This document shows, piece by piece, positions 36,256 to 45,038 of a DNA stretch of 64,000 nucleotides. Within the stretch, counting starts at the first letter, position 1; the number at the start of each line of letters is the position of its first letter. The notes under the pieces were generated by a model. It ran no database searches. It saw only the letters and a program-made list of their open reading frames with translations, and was not told where the DNA came from. The position numbers and the translations under genes are program-made. Source of the DNA: Bog-473 sp963745175 (GTDB lineage Bacteria; Actinomycetota; Acidimicrobiia; Acidimicrobiales; RAAP-2); NCBI GenBank assembly GCA_963745175.1, contig CAVUWK010000011.1, positions 1-64,000 on the forward strand, in the 5' to 3' direction.

Positions 36256-37207
36256 GGAGCACCTCAGACAGCAGCTTCGGCGCCACGTTGCGCCCGGTCA
36301 ACAGCACGACGGTCTCCTTGCCCCCTGCGGCGGGTGTCACGACTCCTGCTCGAAGCGCGGCGATCCCGACGGCACCCGCGCCCTCCAGGACCAGGCCCAT
36401 CTTGGAGGCCGAGAAGGCCATGGCGGAGCGGATGTCGGCCTCGCTCACCGTGAGGACGCCAACGCCGTGGCCGAGTGCGACGCCGACGGTCACCGCGCCC
36501 GGCTCGAGGTTGCCCGCCAGCCCGTCCGCCACGGTCGGCTCGACCTCGATGGGCACGATGGCGCCCGCCGCCAGCGCGGTGCTCATGGAGGGTGACGCCT
36601 CGGACTCGACCCCGACGACGCGCACGCCCGTCCCTTCGAGGCCGAGGATGACACCGGCCAGGAGCCCGCCGCCGCCGCAGGGCACGACGACGGTCCCGAG
36701 GTCGGGCACCTGCTCGATCAGCTCCCGGGCCAGCGTCGCCTGGCCGGCGATGACGTCGGCGTCGTTGTAGGGCGACACGTACCGACTCCCGTCGCGGGCG
36801 GCCAGCTCGAGGGCGTGCGTCTCGGCCTCGCGGTAGCCCTCGCCGTGCAGGACGAGGCGCACGTCGAACTGCTGCAGGGCCGACACCTTGGCCGCCGAGG
36901 CGCCCGTCGGCACCACGACGGTGACGGTGGCGCCGAGCTTGGACGCCGCGTAGGCCAGGCCGAGGCCGTGGTTGCCGGCGGACGACGCCACCACGGCGCG
37001 CCCGGGGTCCTGTTCGAGCGTGGCCGACACGGCGGCCAGGCCCCCACGCACCTTGAACGACCCGGTGGGCTGGACGGTCTCGACCTTGACCGACACCGAG
37101 GGCCCGAGCTGGGGGGCGGCCACCACGGGCGTCACGGCGAGGAAGCGGCGCACCGCCTTCCATGCCGCCTCCCGCTGGCCCGGTCCGGGGAGCTCCACGT
37201 CGCGCAC
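36248..37207 (-). CDS. Threonine/serine dehydratase-like PLP enzyme
   Basis: This 319-residue protein starts at GTG 37207 (VRDVELPGPGQREAAW). It is a fold-type II PLP enzyme. The Schiff-base lysine is Lys52 in QPTGSFKVRG, the substrate loop is SSAGNHGLGLAYAA, and the phosphate-binding loop is VPCGGGGLLAGV. There is a VVLLTGRNV segment near the C-terminus and no regulatory ACT domain. This matches short catabolic threonine/serine dehydratases or serine racemases, which give 2-oxobutanoate or pyruvate. Its stop overlaps the probable start of the hydrolase gene. It is divergent from the glucosamine-6-phosphate deaminase gene 29 bases away. Confidence 0.9.
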   Translation of the reverse strand: MRDVELPGPGQREAAWKAVRRFLAVTPVVAAPQLGPSVSVKVETVQPTGSFKVRGGLAAVSATLEQDPGRAVVASSAGNHGLGLAYAASKLGATVTVVVPTGASAAKVSALQQFDVRLVLHGEGYREAETHALELAARDGSRYVSPYNDADVIAGQATLARELIEQVPDLGTVVVPCGGGGLLAGVILGLEGTGVRVVGVESEASPSMSTALAAGAIVPIEVEPTVADGLAGNLEPGAVTVGVALGHGVGVLTVSEADIRSAMAFSASKMGLVLEGAGAVGIAALRAGVVTPAAGGKETVVLLTGRNVAPKLLSEVLHS

Positions 37208-37236
37208 CGGTCCAGTCTGGCCGAGGCGCGCCTGGC

Positions 37237-38019
37237 ATGCTGAACGCCGTGCAGACCGGGACCAGGGCCTTCGGCGCCGCCTCGGTGCAGGTGCACGCTG
37301 ACATCGCCGCCATGGCCCGCGCCGCCGCCGACGAGGCGCTCGGTGTGTTGCAGGCCGCCGTGGCCGCCCGGGGCACGGCGCACGCCATGTTCGCCACGGG
37401 CAACTCCCAGCTGGCCTTCGTGCACGCACTCGTCCACGCGACCGAGGGGGTTCCCTGGGCCGACACCATCGTCTTCCACATGGACGAGTACGTCGGCGTG
37501 GGACCGGACCATCCGGCCGGCTTCCAGCGCTGGATCCGCGAGCGCATCGTGGAGCCGGCACACCCGAAGGCGGCCTTCTACGTCGAGGGTCTCGGTGACG
37601 CCGAGGCCGAGTCACGCCGGTACGCCGAGCACCTCAGGCTGCATCCGCTCGACCTGTGCTGCCTCGGCGTGGGTGAGAACGGCCACCTGGCCTTCAACGA
37701 CCCGCCGGTGGCCGACTTCGCCGACCCATACGACGTCAAGGTGGTGGAGCTGGAGTACGCCTGCCGCATGCAGCAGGTGCACGAGGGCCACTTCCCCTAT
37801 CTCGACATGGTCCCGGCCCACGCCATCACCGTGACCATCCCGGCCCTCCTGCGCGCCGGACGCGTGCTGGCCATCGTCCCCGAGGCGCGCAAGGCGGAGC
37901 CGGTGGCCGCCGCACTGACCGGACCGATCACGACCGCGTGCCCGGCCTCAGCGCTGCGAACGATCTCCCACGCGACCGTTCACCTCGAGCCCGAATCGGC
38001 GCGACTGCTGCCGGACTGA
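37237..38019 (+). CDS. Glucosamine-6-phosphate deaminase-like protein
   Basis: This is a 260-residue protein from ATG 37237; GTG 37249 is also possible. It has the NagB/isomerase fold with FATGNSQLAFVHALV, VFHMDEYVGVGPDHPAGFQRWI and GVGENGHLAFNDPPVADF. The last is the catalytic block, with Glu in place of the usual Asp before NGH. It ends VPEARKAEPVAAALTGPITTACPAS. It should convert glucosamine-6-phosphate to fructose-6-phosphate and ammonia in amino sugar breakdown, although members of this branch are not well tested. No nagA or transporter neighbour is present. A strong hairpin follows the stop. Confidence 0.9.
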   Translation: MLNAVQTGTRAFGAASVQVHADIAAMARAAADEALGVLQAAVAARGTAHAMFATGNSQLAFVHALVHATEGVPWADTIVFHMDEYVGVGPDHPAGFQRWIRERIVEPAHPKAAFYVEGLGDAEAESRRYAEHLRLHPLDLCCLGVGENGHLAFNDPPVADFADPYDVKVVELEYACRMQQVHEGHFPYLDMVPAHAITVTIPALLRAGRVLAIVPEARKAEPVAAALTGPITTACPASALRTISHATVHLEPESARLLPD

Positions 38020-38594
38020 GGGGCCTCCTCGTCGGGGGGTCTTGGGGGTCTCGGGACCCCCAATCCTCGGTGACGTCGTAGAGATGATGGACTGGATCGT
38101 GGAGCAAGTAGCGGCTGAAGCCCGCGATGCTGAAGCGCGCGCCGTCGCCGCGCCGGCCCCGCCGCAGCCATTGGTCGCCCTCCACGGTGTCGAAGGCATC
38201 GGCCAACGCGTTGGCGGCGTCGTGCAGCTGCACCGACACGACGGCGGGGTCCTGCTCGCGGTAGCGCTCCTCGACAGCTGTCGCGTCCTGGTCCCAGTTC
38301 GGGTACAGCGGGTCTTCCTCGAGCAACATCAAGCTCGAGACGTTGGTGGTACAGCGTGCAGACGTCGCGCACGTGGCAGGCGTACTCGAGCGGTGCCCAG
38401 CGGTCCGTGGCCGGGCGCCGGCGCACCACGTCGTCGGGCTGGCGCAACACCTGCTCCCAGGCCGCCGCGTTGGCGCGCAACAGCGGAGCCACGGAAGCGG
38501 GCGGCACCGCCGATGCGTCGAAGCCGCACTCGGGGCAGGGGCGCTCGAGGACCCACGTCCAGTCCTTGTCGTCGGGCACGATCGGCACGTTCAC
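37928..38594 (-). CDS. DinB-like four-helix protein (frame break)
   Basis: GTG 38594 overlaps the stop of the sulfotransferase gene (GTGA). The first part, MNVPIVPDDKDWTWVLERPCPECGFD then VRRRPATDRWAPLEYACHVRDV, is typical of DinB-fold proteins of actinobacteria, with the metal-ligand-like ACHVRDV helix. One extra base near 38332 leads to MLLEEDPLYPNWDQDATAVEERYREQDP and FSRYLLHDPVHHLYDV. The corrected length is about 220 residues if the frame runs to 37928. That end overlaps the 3' end of the deaminase gene by 92 bases and crosses a strong hairpin, so the true C-terminus may be earlier. Such proteins are often mycothiol- or bacillithiol-dependent transferases; the function is unknown. Confidence 0.72.
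38042..38063. terminator. Strong hairpin after the deaminase gene
   Basis: TTGGGGGTC (38042-38050) and GACCCCCAA (38055-38063) form a perfect 9-bp stem with a TCGG tetraloop, 22 bases after the deaminase stop. No U-tract follows on either strand. It may still end transcription of both convergent genes or protect the 3' end of the mRNA. Confidence 0.55.
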
Positions 38595-39478
38595 GCCGTC
38601 CCGTCGCGGTGGAGCCAGTCCAGCAGGTCGGTCGGGGCCATGGCCGTGACACGGTAGCGGTAGTGAGCCATCTCGGCCGCAGTCAGGATCTCACGACCCT
38701 CGCCCGACTTCCCCTTACGGAAAAAAGCGGCCGGATCCTTGAGCACTCCGAGGGTGTCGGGTGCGCTGGCGCCGGCGCGCATGGCGCCGAAGGTTGCGGC
38801 CTGCACGAGCGACGGCCAGCGCTCTTCGTCGACGGGTATCCCCAGCAACGGGGCGAGCCGGCGCATGGAGCCGTCGAGATCCGTCACGAGATCGTCGTAG
38901 TGCACCAGCACGATGTTGGGCTGACGGCGCCGGGCCCACGCATCGGAAAGATGGAGCATCACGCCGGGCAGCGTGTCGAGCCACTGGCGGGGGTCGCCCT
39001 GCCAGTCGACGAATCCGACGAGCCACTCGTGCAACGGCGGCCGCGGCGGGCGGTCGGTCTCGGGCTGCCCGGTGAGCTGGGCCATGCGGTGGCGATCGAT
39101 GTTGTTGCTGTGGTGATAGAGCGAAACGGCCATGTCGAGCGGGTGGCGGCCCACAACGATGTAGGTGGCACGCTCGTCGAGTGGGACGCCGTCGAGCGGG
39201 GTGTGGGTCTTGATGACGCGACGCTGCGTCTGAGCGGCCAGCCCCGCGAAGACCTCCTCCTTGGGCCGCACGAGCCAGTCCAGCCAGGGCGAGAGCGCGC
39301 CGAGGTGGCCTGGCAGCTCAGGCGTGCCGAAGACGAGCAACAGACAGATCATCTGGACCCAGGTCGTCCCCGACTTGGATCGCGTGCTCACCACGATGTC
39401 GCCCGGGCGGAACGGAAAGTCCCACCAGCGCGCGCTGTCCTCGTCGGGCGAGGTGTAGTGGAGCAGGCCCTCTCCCAT
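38591..39478 (-). CDS. Sulfotransferase family protein
   Basis: This 295-residue protein starts at ATG 39478 (MGEGLLHYTSPDEDSARW). The PAPS 5'-phosphosulfate loop is VVSTRSKSGTTWVQMI (30-44). The 3'-phosphate motif is TYIVVGRHPLDMAVSLYHHS, with the expected Arg and Ser. The C-terminal RKGKSGEGREILTAAEMAHY is the RKGxxGDWKNxFT-type motif of cytosolic sulfotransferases. It transfers sulfate to an alcohol or amine acceptor, which is unknown here. The DinB-like gene follows with a four-base overlap, so the two are co-translated. Confidence 0.9.
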   Translation of the reverse strand: MGEGLLHYTSPDEDSARWWDFPFRPGDIVVSTRSKSGTTWVQMICLLLVFGTPELPGHLGALSPWLDWLVRPKEEVFAGLAAQTQRRVIKTHTPLDGVPLDERATYIVVGRHPLDMAVSLYHHSNNIDRHRMAQLTGQPETDRPPRPPLHEWLVGFVDWQGDPRQWLDTLPGVMLHLSDAWARRRQPNIVLVHYDDLVTDLDGSMRRLAPLLGIPVDEERWPSLVQAATFGAMRAGASAPDTLGVLKDPAAFFRKGKSGEGREILTAAEMAHYRYRVTAMAPTDLLDWLHRDGTA

Positions 39479-39633
39479 GGCGTCAGCTTCGCGGATGGCG
39501 GAACCGTCGTGGCGAAGCCACGGCAACCACATCGAACCCGGCGGGCAACGGCGGGGCAATGGCGGGTCCGTAGGTTGCGGGCACGGGGATCTGGGGTGCC
39601 GGGCGGGGGCCGGGGACGCTGGAGGAGGGGTAC

Positions 39634-40357
39634 GTGACGACGGCGATTACCACGGGGGAACTGGGTCTGGTCACCCCGGGGTCGGCGCCGCGCCGGGGCC
39701 GCCGCTCGACGCTCAAGCGTGTCCTCATCGCCGCCGGTTCCGCGCTCGGTCGCGCTGCTCCTCCTGACGGGGTCGTGGATCGGCATCAGCCTCTACCGCA
39801 TCGACCACGCCGTGCACCATGTCGGGGTACCGGCCTGGCTGCTGGCCCGCGGCAAGAACGACCTGCTGGCCATCGTCAAGGGGCCCGACCACAGCGAGCA
39901 GGTCTTCGTCTTCCACGCCGTCGACGGGCACACCAACGTCCTGCAGATCCCCCAGGCGCTCGGGTTGCCGCTCCCTGGCGGCGGCACCGTCCGCCTCGGG
40001 GCGCTCAGCCTCCACGCTCCGTCGACCATCATCGCCGGGCTCGCCCATCTGGGCATCCCGGTCAGCCACTACGTCGGGGTCGACCTGCACATGGTGAACC
40101 CGGCGTCGAACCTCGGCCAGCTGGCCACGGGGAAGCTGTCGGTGACCTCCATGATCTCGGACCCGACCGGAGCCAGCTCGCTGCTCGAGCAGGTGGCCTC
40201 GCACATCTATCTCGGGCCCGGGACCCCGGTGTCCGCTGTCCTCACCCTCATGAACGTGCCCACGGCGCACCCGATCTCGGTCCCGACGGACCGGAGCGTG
40301 CACGGAACGCTCGTCCTGGCGGCCGCATTCGAGAACGTGTTGCGAGCCTTCTTGTAG
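39634..40357 (+). CDS. LytR-CpsA-Psr (LCP)-like membrane protein (frame break)
   Basis: GTG 39634 gives MTTAITTGELGLVTPGSAPRR and a basic stretch before a membrane helix. One extra base near 39745 is needed to continue into SVALLLLTGSWIGISLYRIDHAV and the extracytoplasmic part: ARGKNDLLAIVKGPDHSEQVFVF, TNVLQIPQALGLPLPGGG, HYVGVDLHMVNP. This order (membrane anchor, a D-x-LL-type strand, a Val/Leu-x-IP strand, then a YVGVDL helix start) resembles LCP phosphotransferases that attach polymers to the cell wall. The catalytic arginines are not evident, so it may be a divergent or inactive member. The length is about 240 residues. Confidence 0.55.
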
Positions 40358-40780
40358 TGGCGAGCGGGTAGTGGCCAGCGGGCGGAAGCGGGGCGGAATC
40401 CGGCAGCGGGGCTGGCTCCACCGCGCTCCCCACCCCAAATCCGAGCAGTCCGTCGATGCGTCCGACGCAGCCGGTGCGGACCAGGGTGAGGGCGATGGTG
40501 AGGGTGAGGGCGGATCGGGCGAAGGCGAAGGCGCGGGCCAAGACGATGTCCGGGATGGTGGCGGTGGAGCGCCCGCCGGCCCGGATACCCAAGCCTCGCT
40601 CGACCAGGTGCTGCGCAGTGCCGCCGAGGCCCACGACAGGGGAGGCGACAAGGACGGGGCTGGCTGAGTCAGCCCGGTGACGGTCCAGCGTCGAATCCGG
40701 GGCTCCCACGATCTCCGTCCTCGCTGATGCGAAGCTTGCACCAGAGTGGATAGTCGAAGCGCCCGATCGGAAGTCGCGAC
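40358..40780. other. 423-bp stretch with no convincing gene
   Basis: Frames are open on both strands, but all are rich in Arg, Gly and Pro or are simple Gly/Glu runs, as expected from GC-rich shadow frames. A GAGGGTGAGGG-type purine-rich run lies near 40484-40530. One minus-strand frame has a hydrophobic patch but is otherwise unlike known proteins. No promoter, RNA gene or repeat array is clear. Confidence 0.4.
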
Positions 40781-41651
40781 GTGACCGTGACCATCGTGTT
40801 CGCCCTGGCTGCTGCCCTGGCAAACGCGGTGCACCTGATGACCCAGCACACGGCCAGCCTCGGCGTGTCCGGCCGGCACCGGATCTGGGGTCTCCTCACC
40901 TTCCTGATCCGCCAGCCTCTCTGGCTCCTCGGGTGGGCGGCCGCGGCCGGGGGATTTGCCTTTCAGGCGCTCGCACTCCACGGCGGGCAGCTCTCGGTCG
41001 TCCAGGCCCTCCTCGTGACCGAGTTGGTCTTTGCATTGCTCCTCCGCCGGTTCTGGGTGCGCCAGCACATCGCCAACGTGGCGTGGGCCGCTGCATTGGT
41101 CACGTGTGCGGCCCTGGCGGTGTTCATCGCAGCGTCCGAACCCCATGGCGGCCGCCTGCAGCCGGACCCGACCAATTGGGTTTCCGCTGTGGCCGTCTTC
41201 GGCGGGGCCGTCGCCGTGCTGGCCGTCATGGCGCGCTGGGGATCTCCCGTGCGTCGGGCCGCGCTCTACGCCACCGCGGCCTCGATCACCTGGGCCCTGA
41301 TGGCCACTTTCATCAAGGCAACCACCAATGTGCTCGAGATATCCGGCCTGGTCGGGCGTGTTGGAGCACTGGCCCATCTACGCGTTGATCGTCTCCGGGG
41401 TCGTGGGTTCTGTGCTGCAACAGGCCGCCTTGCAGGTCGGCCCGTTGAGCGTGTCCCAACCACTGATCGTCGTGGTCGACCCCGCCGTTGCCGTCGTGTT
41501 GAGCGTCTGGATCTTCGACGAACGATTCACCGTGAGCCCGACCCAGAGGGCCATTGCGAGCCTTGCTTTCTGCGTCATGGCGGTGGGGGCAACGATCCTG
41601 GCTCGGGCAGCGCCCACCGACCTCGACTCATCGATGCCAGTCACGCTCTGA
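40781..41651 (+). CDS. DMT (EamA-type) transporter (frame break)
   Basis: GTG 40781 gives TVTIVFALAAALANAVHLMTQH and further helices including QPLWLLGWAAAAGGFAFQALAL, VVQALLVTELVFALLL and the fourth-fifth helix pair VSAVAVFGGAVAVLAVMA. Near 41355 one extra base moves the reading to SGVLEHWPIYALIVSGVVGSVLQQAALQVG, PLIVVVDPAVAVVLSVWIFDERF and AFCVMAVGATILARA. The corrected protein has about 290 residues and nine to ten helices, typical for the drug/metabolite transporter superfamily. It should export or import a small metabolite. The substrate is unknown and there is no operon partner. Confidence 0.8.
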
Positions 41652-41693
41652 GGACCTGATTCGGAAGGACCACTCTCGGGCAAACTGGTGGCC

Positions 41694-42155
41694 ATGGGTG
41701 CTGATGATCGTGTCGGTCTTCTGCGGCGGTTGGACGCTTTCTTGGGTCAGTGGACGATGGAAGCACACTTTCCGGGCACGGAACCCACCGGGCCCGTCGG
41801 GCGATCGACCTTTGACTGGATACTCGGGGGACGCTTCCTTCGGCAGAGGACCGAATTCCTGGAATCCGGCCCTCCCGAGGGCGTCACCATCGTCGGGGCG
41901 AACTCGGGCGGCGACGCATACACGCAGCACTACTTCGACGATCGAGGAATTGCTCGTCTCTATTCGATGACTCTCCACGACGGTATCTGGGGGCTCCACA
42001 GAGACGTGCCTGACTTCACGCCGCTGGATTTTCGCCAGCGCTTCACCGGTCGCTTCACCCAACACGGCGACCGTATCGATGGTGCGTGGGAGATCAGCCA
42101 CGACAATGATGCGTGGGAACACGATTTCGAATTGATCTACCGAAAGATCTCGTAG
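41694..42155 (+). CDS. DUF1579-like protein
   Basis: This is a 153-residue protein from ATG 41694. It follows the lipocalin-like pattern of DUF1579 proteins: LLRRLDAFLGQWTMEAHFPG, STFDWILGGRFLRQRTEFLE, YTQHYFDDRGIARLYSMTL and FTGRFTQHGDRIDGAWEIS, with the strand-turn-strand pattern of a beta barrel. No enzyme activity is known for this family. It stands between the transporter and a minus-strand membrane protein. Confidence 0.75.
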   Translation: MGADDRVGLLRRLDAFLGQWTMEAHFPGTEPTGPVGRSTFDWILGGRFLRQRTEFLESGPPEGVTIVGANSGGDAYTQHYFDDRGIARLYSMTLHDGIWGLHRDVPDFTPLDFRQRFTGRFTQHGDRIDGAWEISHDNDAWEHDFELIYRKIS

Positions 42156-42215
42156 TCGAGAGATTCGGATGCTCCGCCCTGCTCCCCGAGCTCGGCGGCC
42201 GGCTCGCGTCCTCCG

Positions 42216-42773
42216 TCAGACCCTCATGCGGGGATCCGGTTCGATCAGGACGTTGGCTGTTCGCAACCGCTTGAGCACCCGGTTCTCTCTCCCATATGAC
42301 AGGGGTGTGAACAGGAGCGTGTCGAGCGGGAACCACAGGCCCACCCACACCAACACCCATCCTCCCGAATCGAGCACGAGATTGGCGTTCCCACTGGCCC
42401 CAACAATGCTCGACTTGACGATCACGAGAAGAAATCCCACGACGACAATGGGGAGCCCGATCCACAAGGAATAGACGCCATCGAGTCGGACTGCTCGTCG
42501 CTCACGTTGGTTGTATTCGATTCGATGGTCGCAATAGCGATTGAGGCTACGTGCAATCCGCTGGTCCATCCCCTCTGAGATCTCGTCAGCAGGCAGCGCG
42601 AGTTCGATCCGTACCGGTCCGCTGGATCGACGGCTTCGTAGCACGCTGATGCAGTACTCGAGCCCTGTCATGAAATTCCGGTACTCAGAGAAGAGATCCG
42701 CTGGCGCCAGCACGAACATCTCTTCCGGACTCGTGAGAGAAAGGGGGATGACCTGGGGAGAAGGTTCCGCCAC
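42216..42773 (-). CDS. Two-helix membrane protein of unknown function
   Basis: This is a 185-residue protein from GTG 42773. The N-terminal ~95 residues look soluble (LFSEYRNFMTGLEYCISVLR, then a segment rich in Arg and Glu). Two membrane helices follow, GVYSLWIGLPIVVVGFLLVIV and WVLVWVGLWFPLDTLLFTPL, and then a basic tail RENRVLKRLRTANVLIEPD. I recognise no domain. It is divergent from the ABM gene across only 42 bases. Confidence 0.72.
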   Translation of the reverse strand: MAEPSPQVIPLSLTSPEEMFVLAPADLFSEYRNFMTGLEYCISVLRSRRSSGPVRIELALPADEISEGMDQRIARSLNRYCDHRIEYNQRERRAVRLDGVYSLWIGLPIVVVGFLLVIVKSSIVGASGNANLVLDSGGWVLVWVGLWFPLDTLLFTPLSYGRENRVLKRLRTANVLIEPDPRMRV

Positions 42774-42815
42774 GACCCAATGGTCTAGCCGCTGTCTGAT
42801 CGCCTAGAAAGGCGT

Positions 42816-43122
42816 ATGGCCATTGTGATCGTGCAGGGAGTGTTCTCGATTGACCCCAGCGAACGGGACCGGTTCGTAGAGACCAGCGTTGAGGCGATGC
42901 GCTCCTCCCGGCAGGAAGAGGGATGCCTCGAATACGTGATCGCCGCCGACCCACTCGACCCGGAGCGCGCGGTTCTGTCCGAACGGTGGGAATCGATGGA
43001 CCACCTGCAACAGCACCTTGCCCAGCAAAAGAATCCGGCTCGCAGCTGTCGACTCGAGGCCGGTACCTCGGAACGTCGAGATCACCCTTTTCGAGGTAGC
43101 GACGTCACGTCCTCTGCGCTGA
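42816..43122 (+). CDS. ABM-domain monooxygenase-like protein (frame break)
   Basis: The frame from ATG 42816 reads MAIVIVQGVFSIDPSERDRFVE, MRSSRQEEGCLEYVIAADPLD and ERWESMDHLQQHLAQQKNP, a standard ABM barrel. One extra base near 43040 is needed to reach AAVDSRPVPRNVEITLFEV and ATSRPLR with a stop at 43120-43122. That gives the 102 residues normal for the family; without the shift the tail is unrelated low-complexity sequence. It is probably a small cofactor-independent monooxygenase or related protein. It is the second of two ABM genes in the window, with only general similarity to the one at 6047. Confidence 0.75.
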
Positions 43123-43209
43123 AGCACCGGGGGCTCAGAACCGACCCATCCCGGCGCCCTGGGTCCACCACGGAGAGCGCCCAGGACGCCGCTTGGCCAT
43201 ACTGCGCTT

Positions 43210-44025
43210 GTGGTCATGATTAACGGCCCCTCCCCGCAGCTCCTCGATGCGGTCAAGGACAGGAGTCGAAGGATCGTCGACGGCTTGAGGGGGCTCGGCG
43301 AAGACGACTTGCAACAGCCTTCTGAGCTACCGGGATGGAGCCGCCTGACCATCGCATGTCACCTTCGATTTGGCGCTGGGGCACTCTGTCGAATGACTCG
43401 GGCTGCGGTACAGGGTCTGCCCGTGGCGTACTACCCCGAGGGCCGCGAAGTACAGCGTCCCCGGACGCTTGTACCCGTGCCCGGCGAATCACCCCACGCC
43501 GTCGTGGAATCACTGGCGGCTCTCTGTGGGGAACTCGACCAGGAATGGTCTGCGCTCGGTCCCGCTTCCTGGGACCTCGACGTCGTGGAGCCCGCAGAGA
43601 ATCGTGATCTCGGCCAGCTTTCGCTCCGGCGCCTTCCGCTCCTGAGGCTGACCGAGGTCGAGGTCCACGGGACCGACCTGGGATTGAACCTTGGCGACTG
43701 GAGCGAGGTCTTCATCAGCGCCGCGCTCCCGATGCGCCTTGAATGGTTGAACGTCCGTCGATCGAACCACCGAGCGTTCGACACGGGGCTTGAAGGGTCA
43801 TGGCTTCTGGTGGCCACCGACGGGCCCACGTACTGGGTGGGCGTGAAAGGTCCCAAGGTTGAAGCTCGCGCCGCGAGCCCCGATACCCCGGTCAGAGCCG
43901 TCATAGAGTCCACCAGCCGGGATCTTCTCGCTCTGCTCCTTGGTCGGGCCCTCCACAATCCGCCGGTCATAAAGGGCGATATCGAATTCGGACGATCCTT
44001 TTCTCGGGCGTTTCCTGGCCCCTAG
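43210..44025 (+). CDS. Mycothiol-dependent maleylpyruvate isomerase-like (MDMPI) protein
   Basis: This 271-residue protein starts at GTG 43210 or ATG 43216. The N-terminal DinB-like helical bundle has LQQPSELPGWSRLTIACHLRFGAGA, where His51 is the first metal ligand of this family. RLPLLRLTEVEVHGTDLGL carries the second His-bearing helix. The C-terminal part (LVATDGPTYWVGVKGPKVEA to DLLALLLGRA) is the SCP2-like MDMPI C-terminal domain. Characterised members use mycothiol as cofactor for cis-trans isomerisation or thiol transfer, so the gene supports an actinobacterial host. The specific substrate is unknown. Confidence 0.85.
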   Translation: MVMINGPSPQLLDAVKDRSRRIVDGLRGLGEDDLQQPSELPGWSRLTIACHLRFGAGALCRMTRAAVQGLPVAYYPEGREVQRPRTLVPVPGESPHAVVESLAALCGELDQEWSALGPASWDLDVVEPAENRDLGQLSLRRLPLLRLTEVEVHGTDLGLNLGDWSEVFISAALPMRLEWLNVRRSNHRAFDTGLEGSWLLVATDGPTYWVGVKGPKVEARAASPDTPVRAVIESTSRDLLALLLGRALHNPPVIKGDIEFGRSFSRAFPGP

Positions 44026-44079
44026 AAAGTGAGTGGCCCAGGGTACCGGCGACACAAGTGCAGCGCGATCATCTAGCCG

Positions 44080-44911
44080 TCACTCACGGCTGACCTCACG
44101 AGGTGCGGCGTTGTTGAGGGTCCAATCCAGCGCATCGCAGATCGACTCGCGGCCGACTGGATCAAAGGCGTGACCCATCCCGGGGACGACGACAGCGTGG
44201 GCATCGGGCATGTCTGCCGTCGAGACACCGAGGGAGAAATGAAAAGGAATGAGACGGTCATTTCGTCCGTGGACGATGGCGAGGGGAACAGCGCTGACAA
44301 CTCTCTTCGCCATGGAGCGGGGTGGCTCGGACGGATTCCATTCCGGATAAATTCGCACGTGGGTGTGGCGTTCGGCGAAGAACCGGCCCAGCTTGGTGCG
44401 TGCCAGCATGAACGTCATCAGTGCGCGAATACGAAACGGAATTCGCCAATCGGCTGGACTGGATACCACGACAACTCCCGCCAATTCGGGGTCCGTGGCG
44501 GCGTAGGCCATGGCCGCGACCGCCCCCATTGAAGCACCGACGAGCGCGACACGGGGATGACTGATGCGTGCATGGGCTACAGCCGCGGCAACGTCATTAC
44601 GTTCCAGGTCGCCGAGGGTACAAAACCCTCCCGACTCGCCATGTCCTCGAGCATCGTAAGAAAGAACATCGAGGGATCGCGCCCGGAGGCATTCGGCCAG
44701 CCGCGACGACGTGGGGGTGATCCTTCGTCGAGGACAAACCGTGCACGAGGACGACGATGGCCCGAGGTTCACTGTTCAACGACCAGGAGCGGGTCGCGAG
44801 CTCGACACCGTCACTCGTCAGCAGTCGCGAGCCGTCGATGGGCGTTTCGGACGTTTCGGTCCTCTGGGTCGACCACAGAGGCATCGAGCCTGCACACGGT
44901 GGTTGCTTCAT
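44080..44911 (-). CDS. Serine aminopeptidase-like alpha/beta hydrolase (frame break)
   Basis: ATG 44911 opens MKQPPCAGSMPLWSTQ and leads to SDGVELATRSWSLNSEPRAIVVLVHGLSSTKDH, the oxyanion loop of a Hydrolase_4/S33-type enzyme. One extra base near 44710 then gives SSRLAECLRARSLDVLSYDARGHGESGG, nucleophile VALVGASMGAVAAMA, acid AIVHGRNDRLIPF and histidine VVPGMGHAFDP. The corrected length is about 275 residues with a full catalytic triad. It likely hydrolyses a lipid ester or thioester. Two alternative hairpins lie 34-61 bases upstream of the start. Confidence 0.8.
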
Positions 44912-44944
44912 GAGCCGACCTCCCCAAACTTGGCGTCTCCACCC

Positions 44945-44972
44945 ACCACCTTAGGGGTGGTCTGACCCCCTA
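44945..44972. promoter_or_regulatory. Two mutually exclusive small hairpins in a leader region
   Basis: ACCACC (44945-44950) can pair with GGTGGT (44956-44961), or TAGGGG (44952-44957) can pair with CCCCTA (44967-44972). The stems share bases, so only one can form. They lie between the methyltransferase stop and the hydrolase start on the minus strand. They could be a terminator for the former or an attenuator-like leader for the latter. This is weak evidence only. Confidence 0.3.
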
Positions 44973-45038
44973 GATTCGGGCGTCTCAGTCAGATGTCGGT
45001 GGGGACCCACGGAGCGTTCGGGGTTACTCAGCCAGGGC

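Noticed and set aside
40680..40720. A possible tRNA-like GTCGAATCC stretch
   Set aside because: The flanking sequence does not form an acceptor stem or anticodon arm; the T-loop-like string is chance.
40248..40823. Minus-strand frame of 191 residues with a hydrophobic patch in the 40.4-40.8 kb gap
   Set aside because: Its ends are Arg/Pro-rich shadow sequence, it overlaps the LCP-like gene, and no domain or ribosome-binding site is visible.
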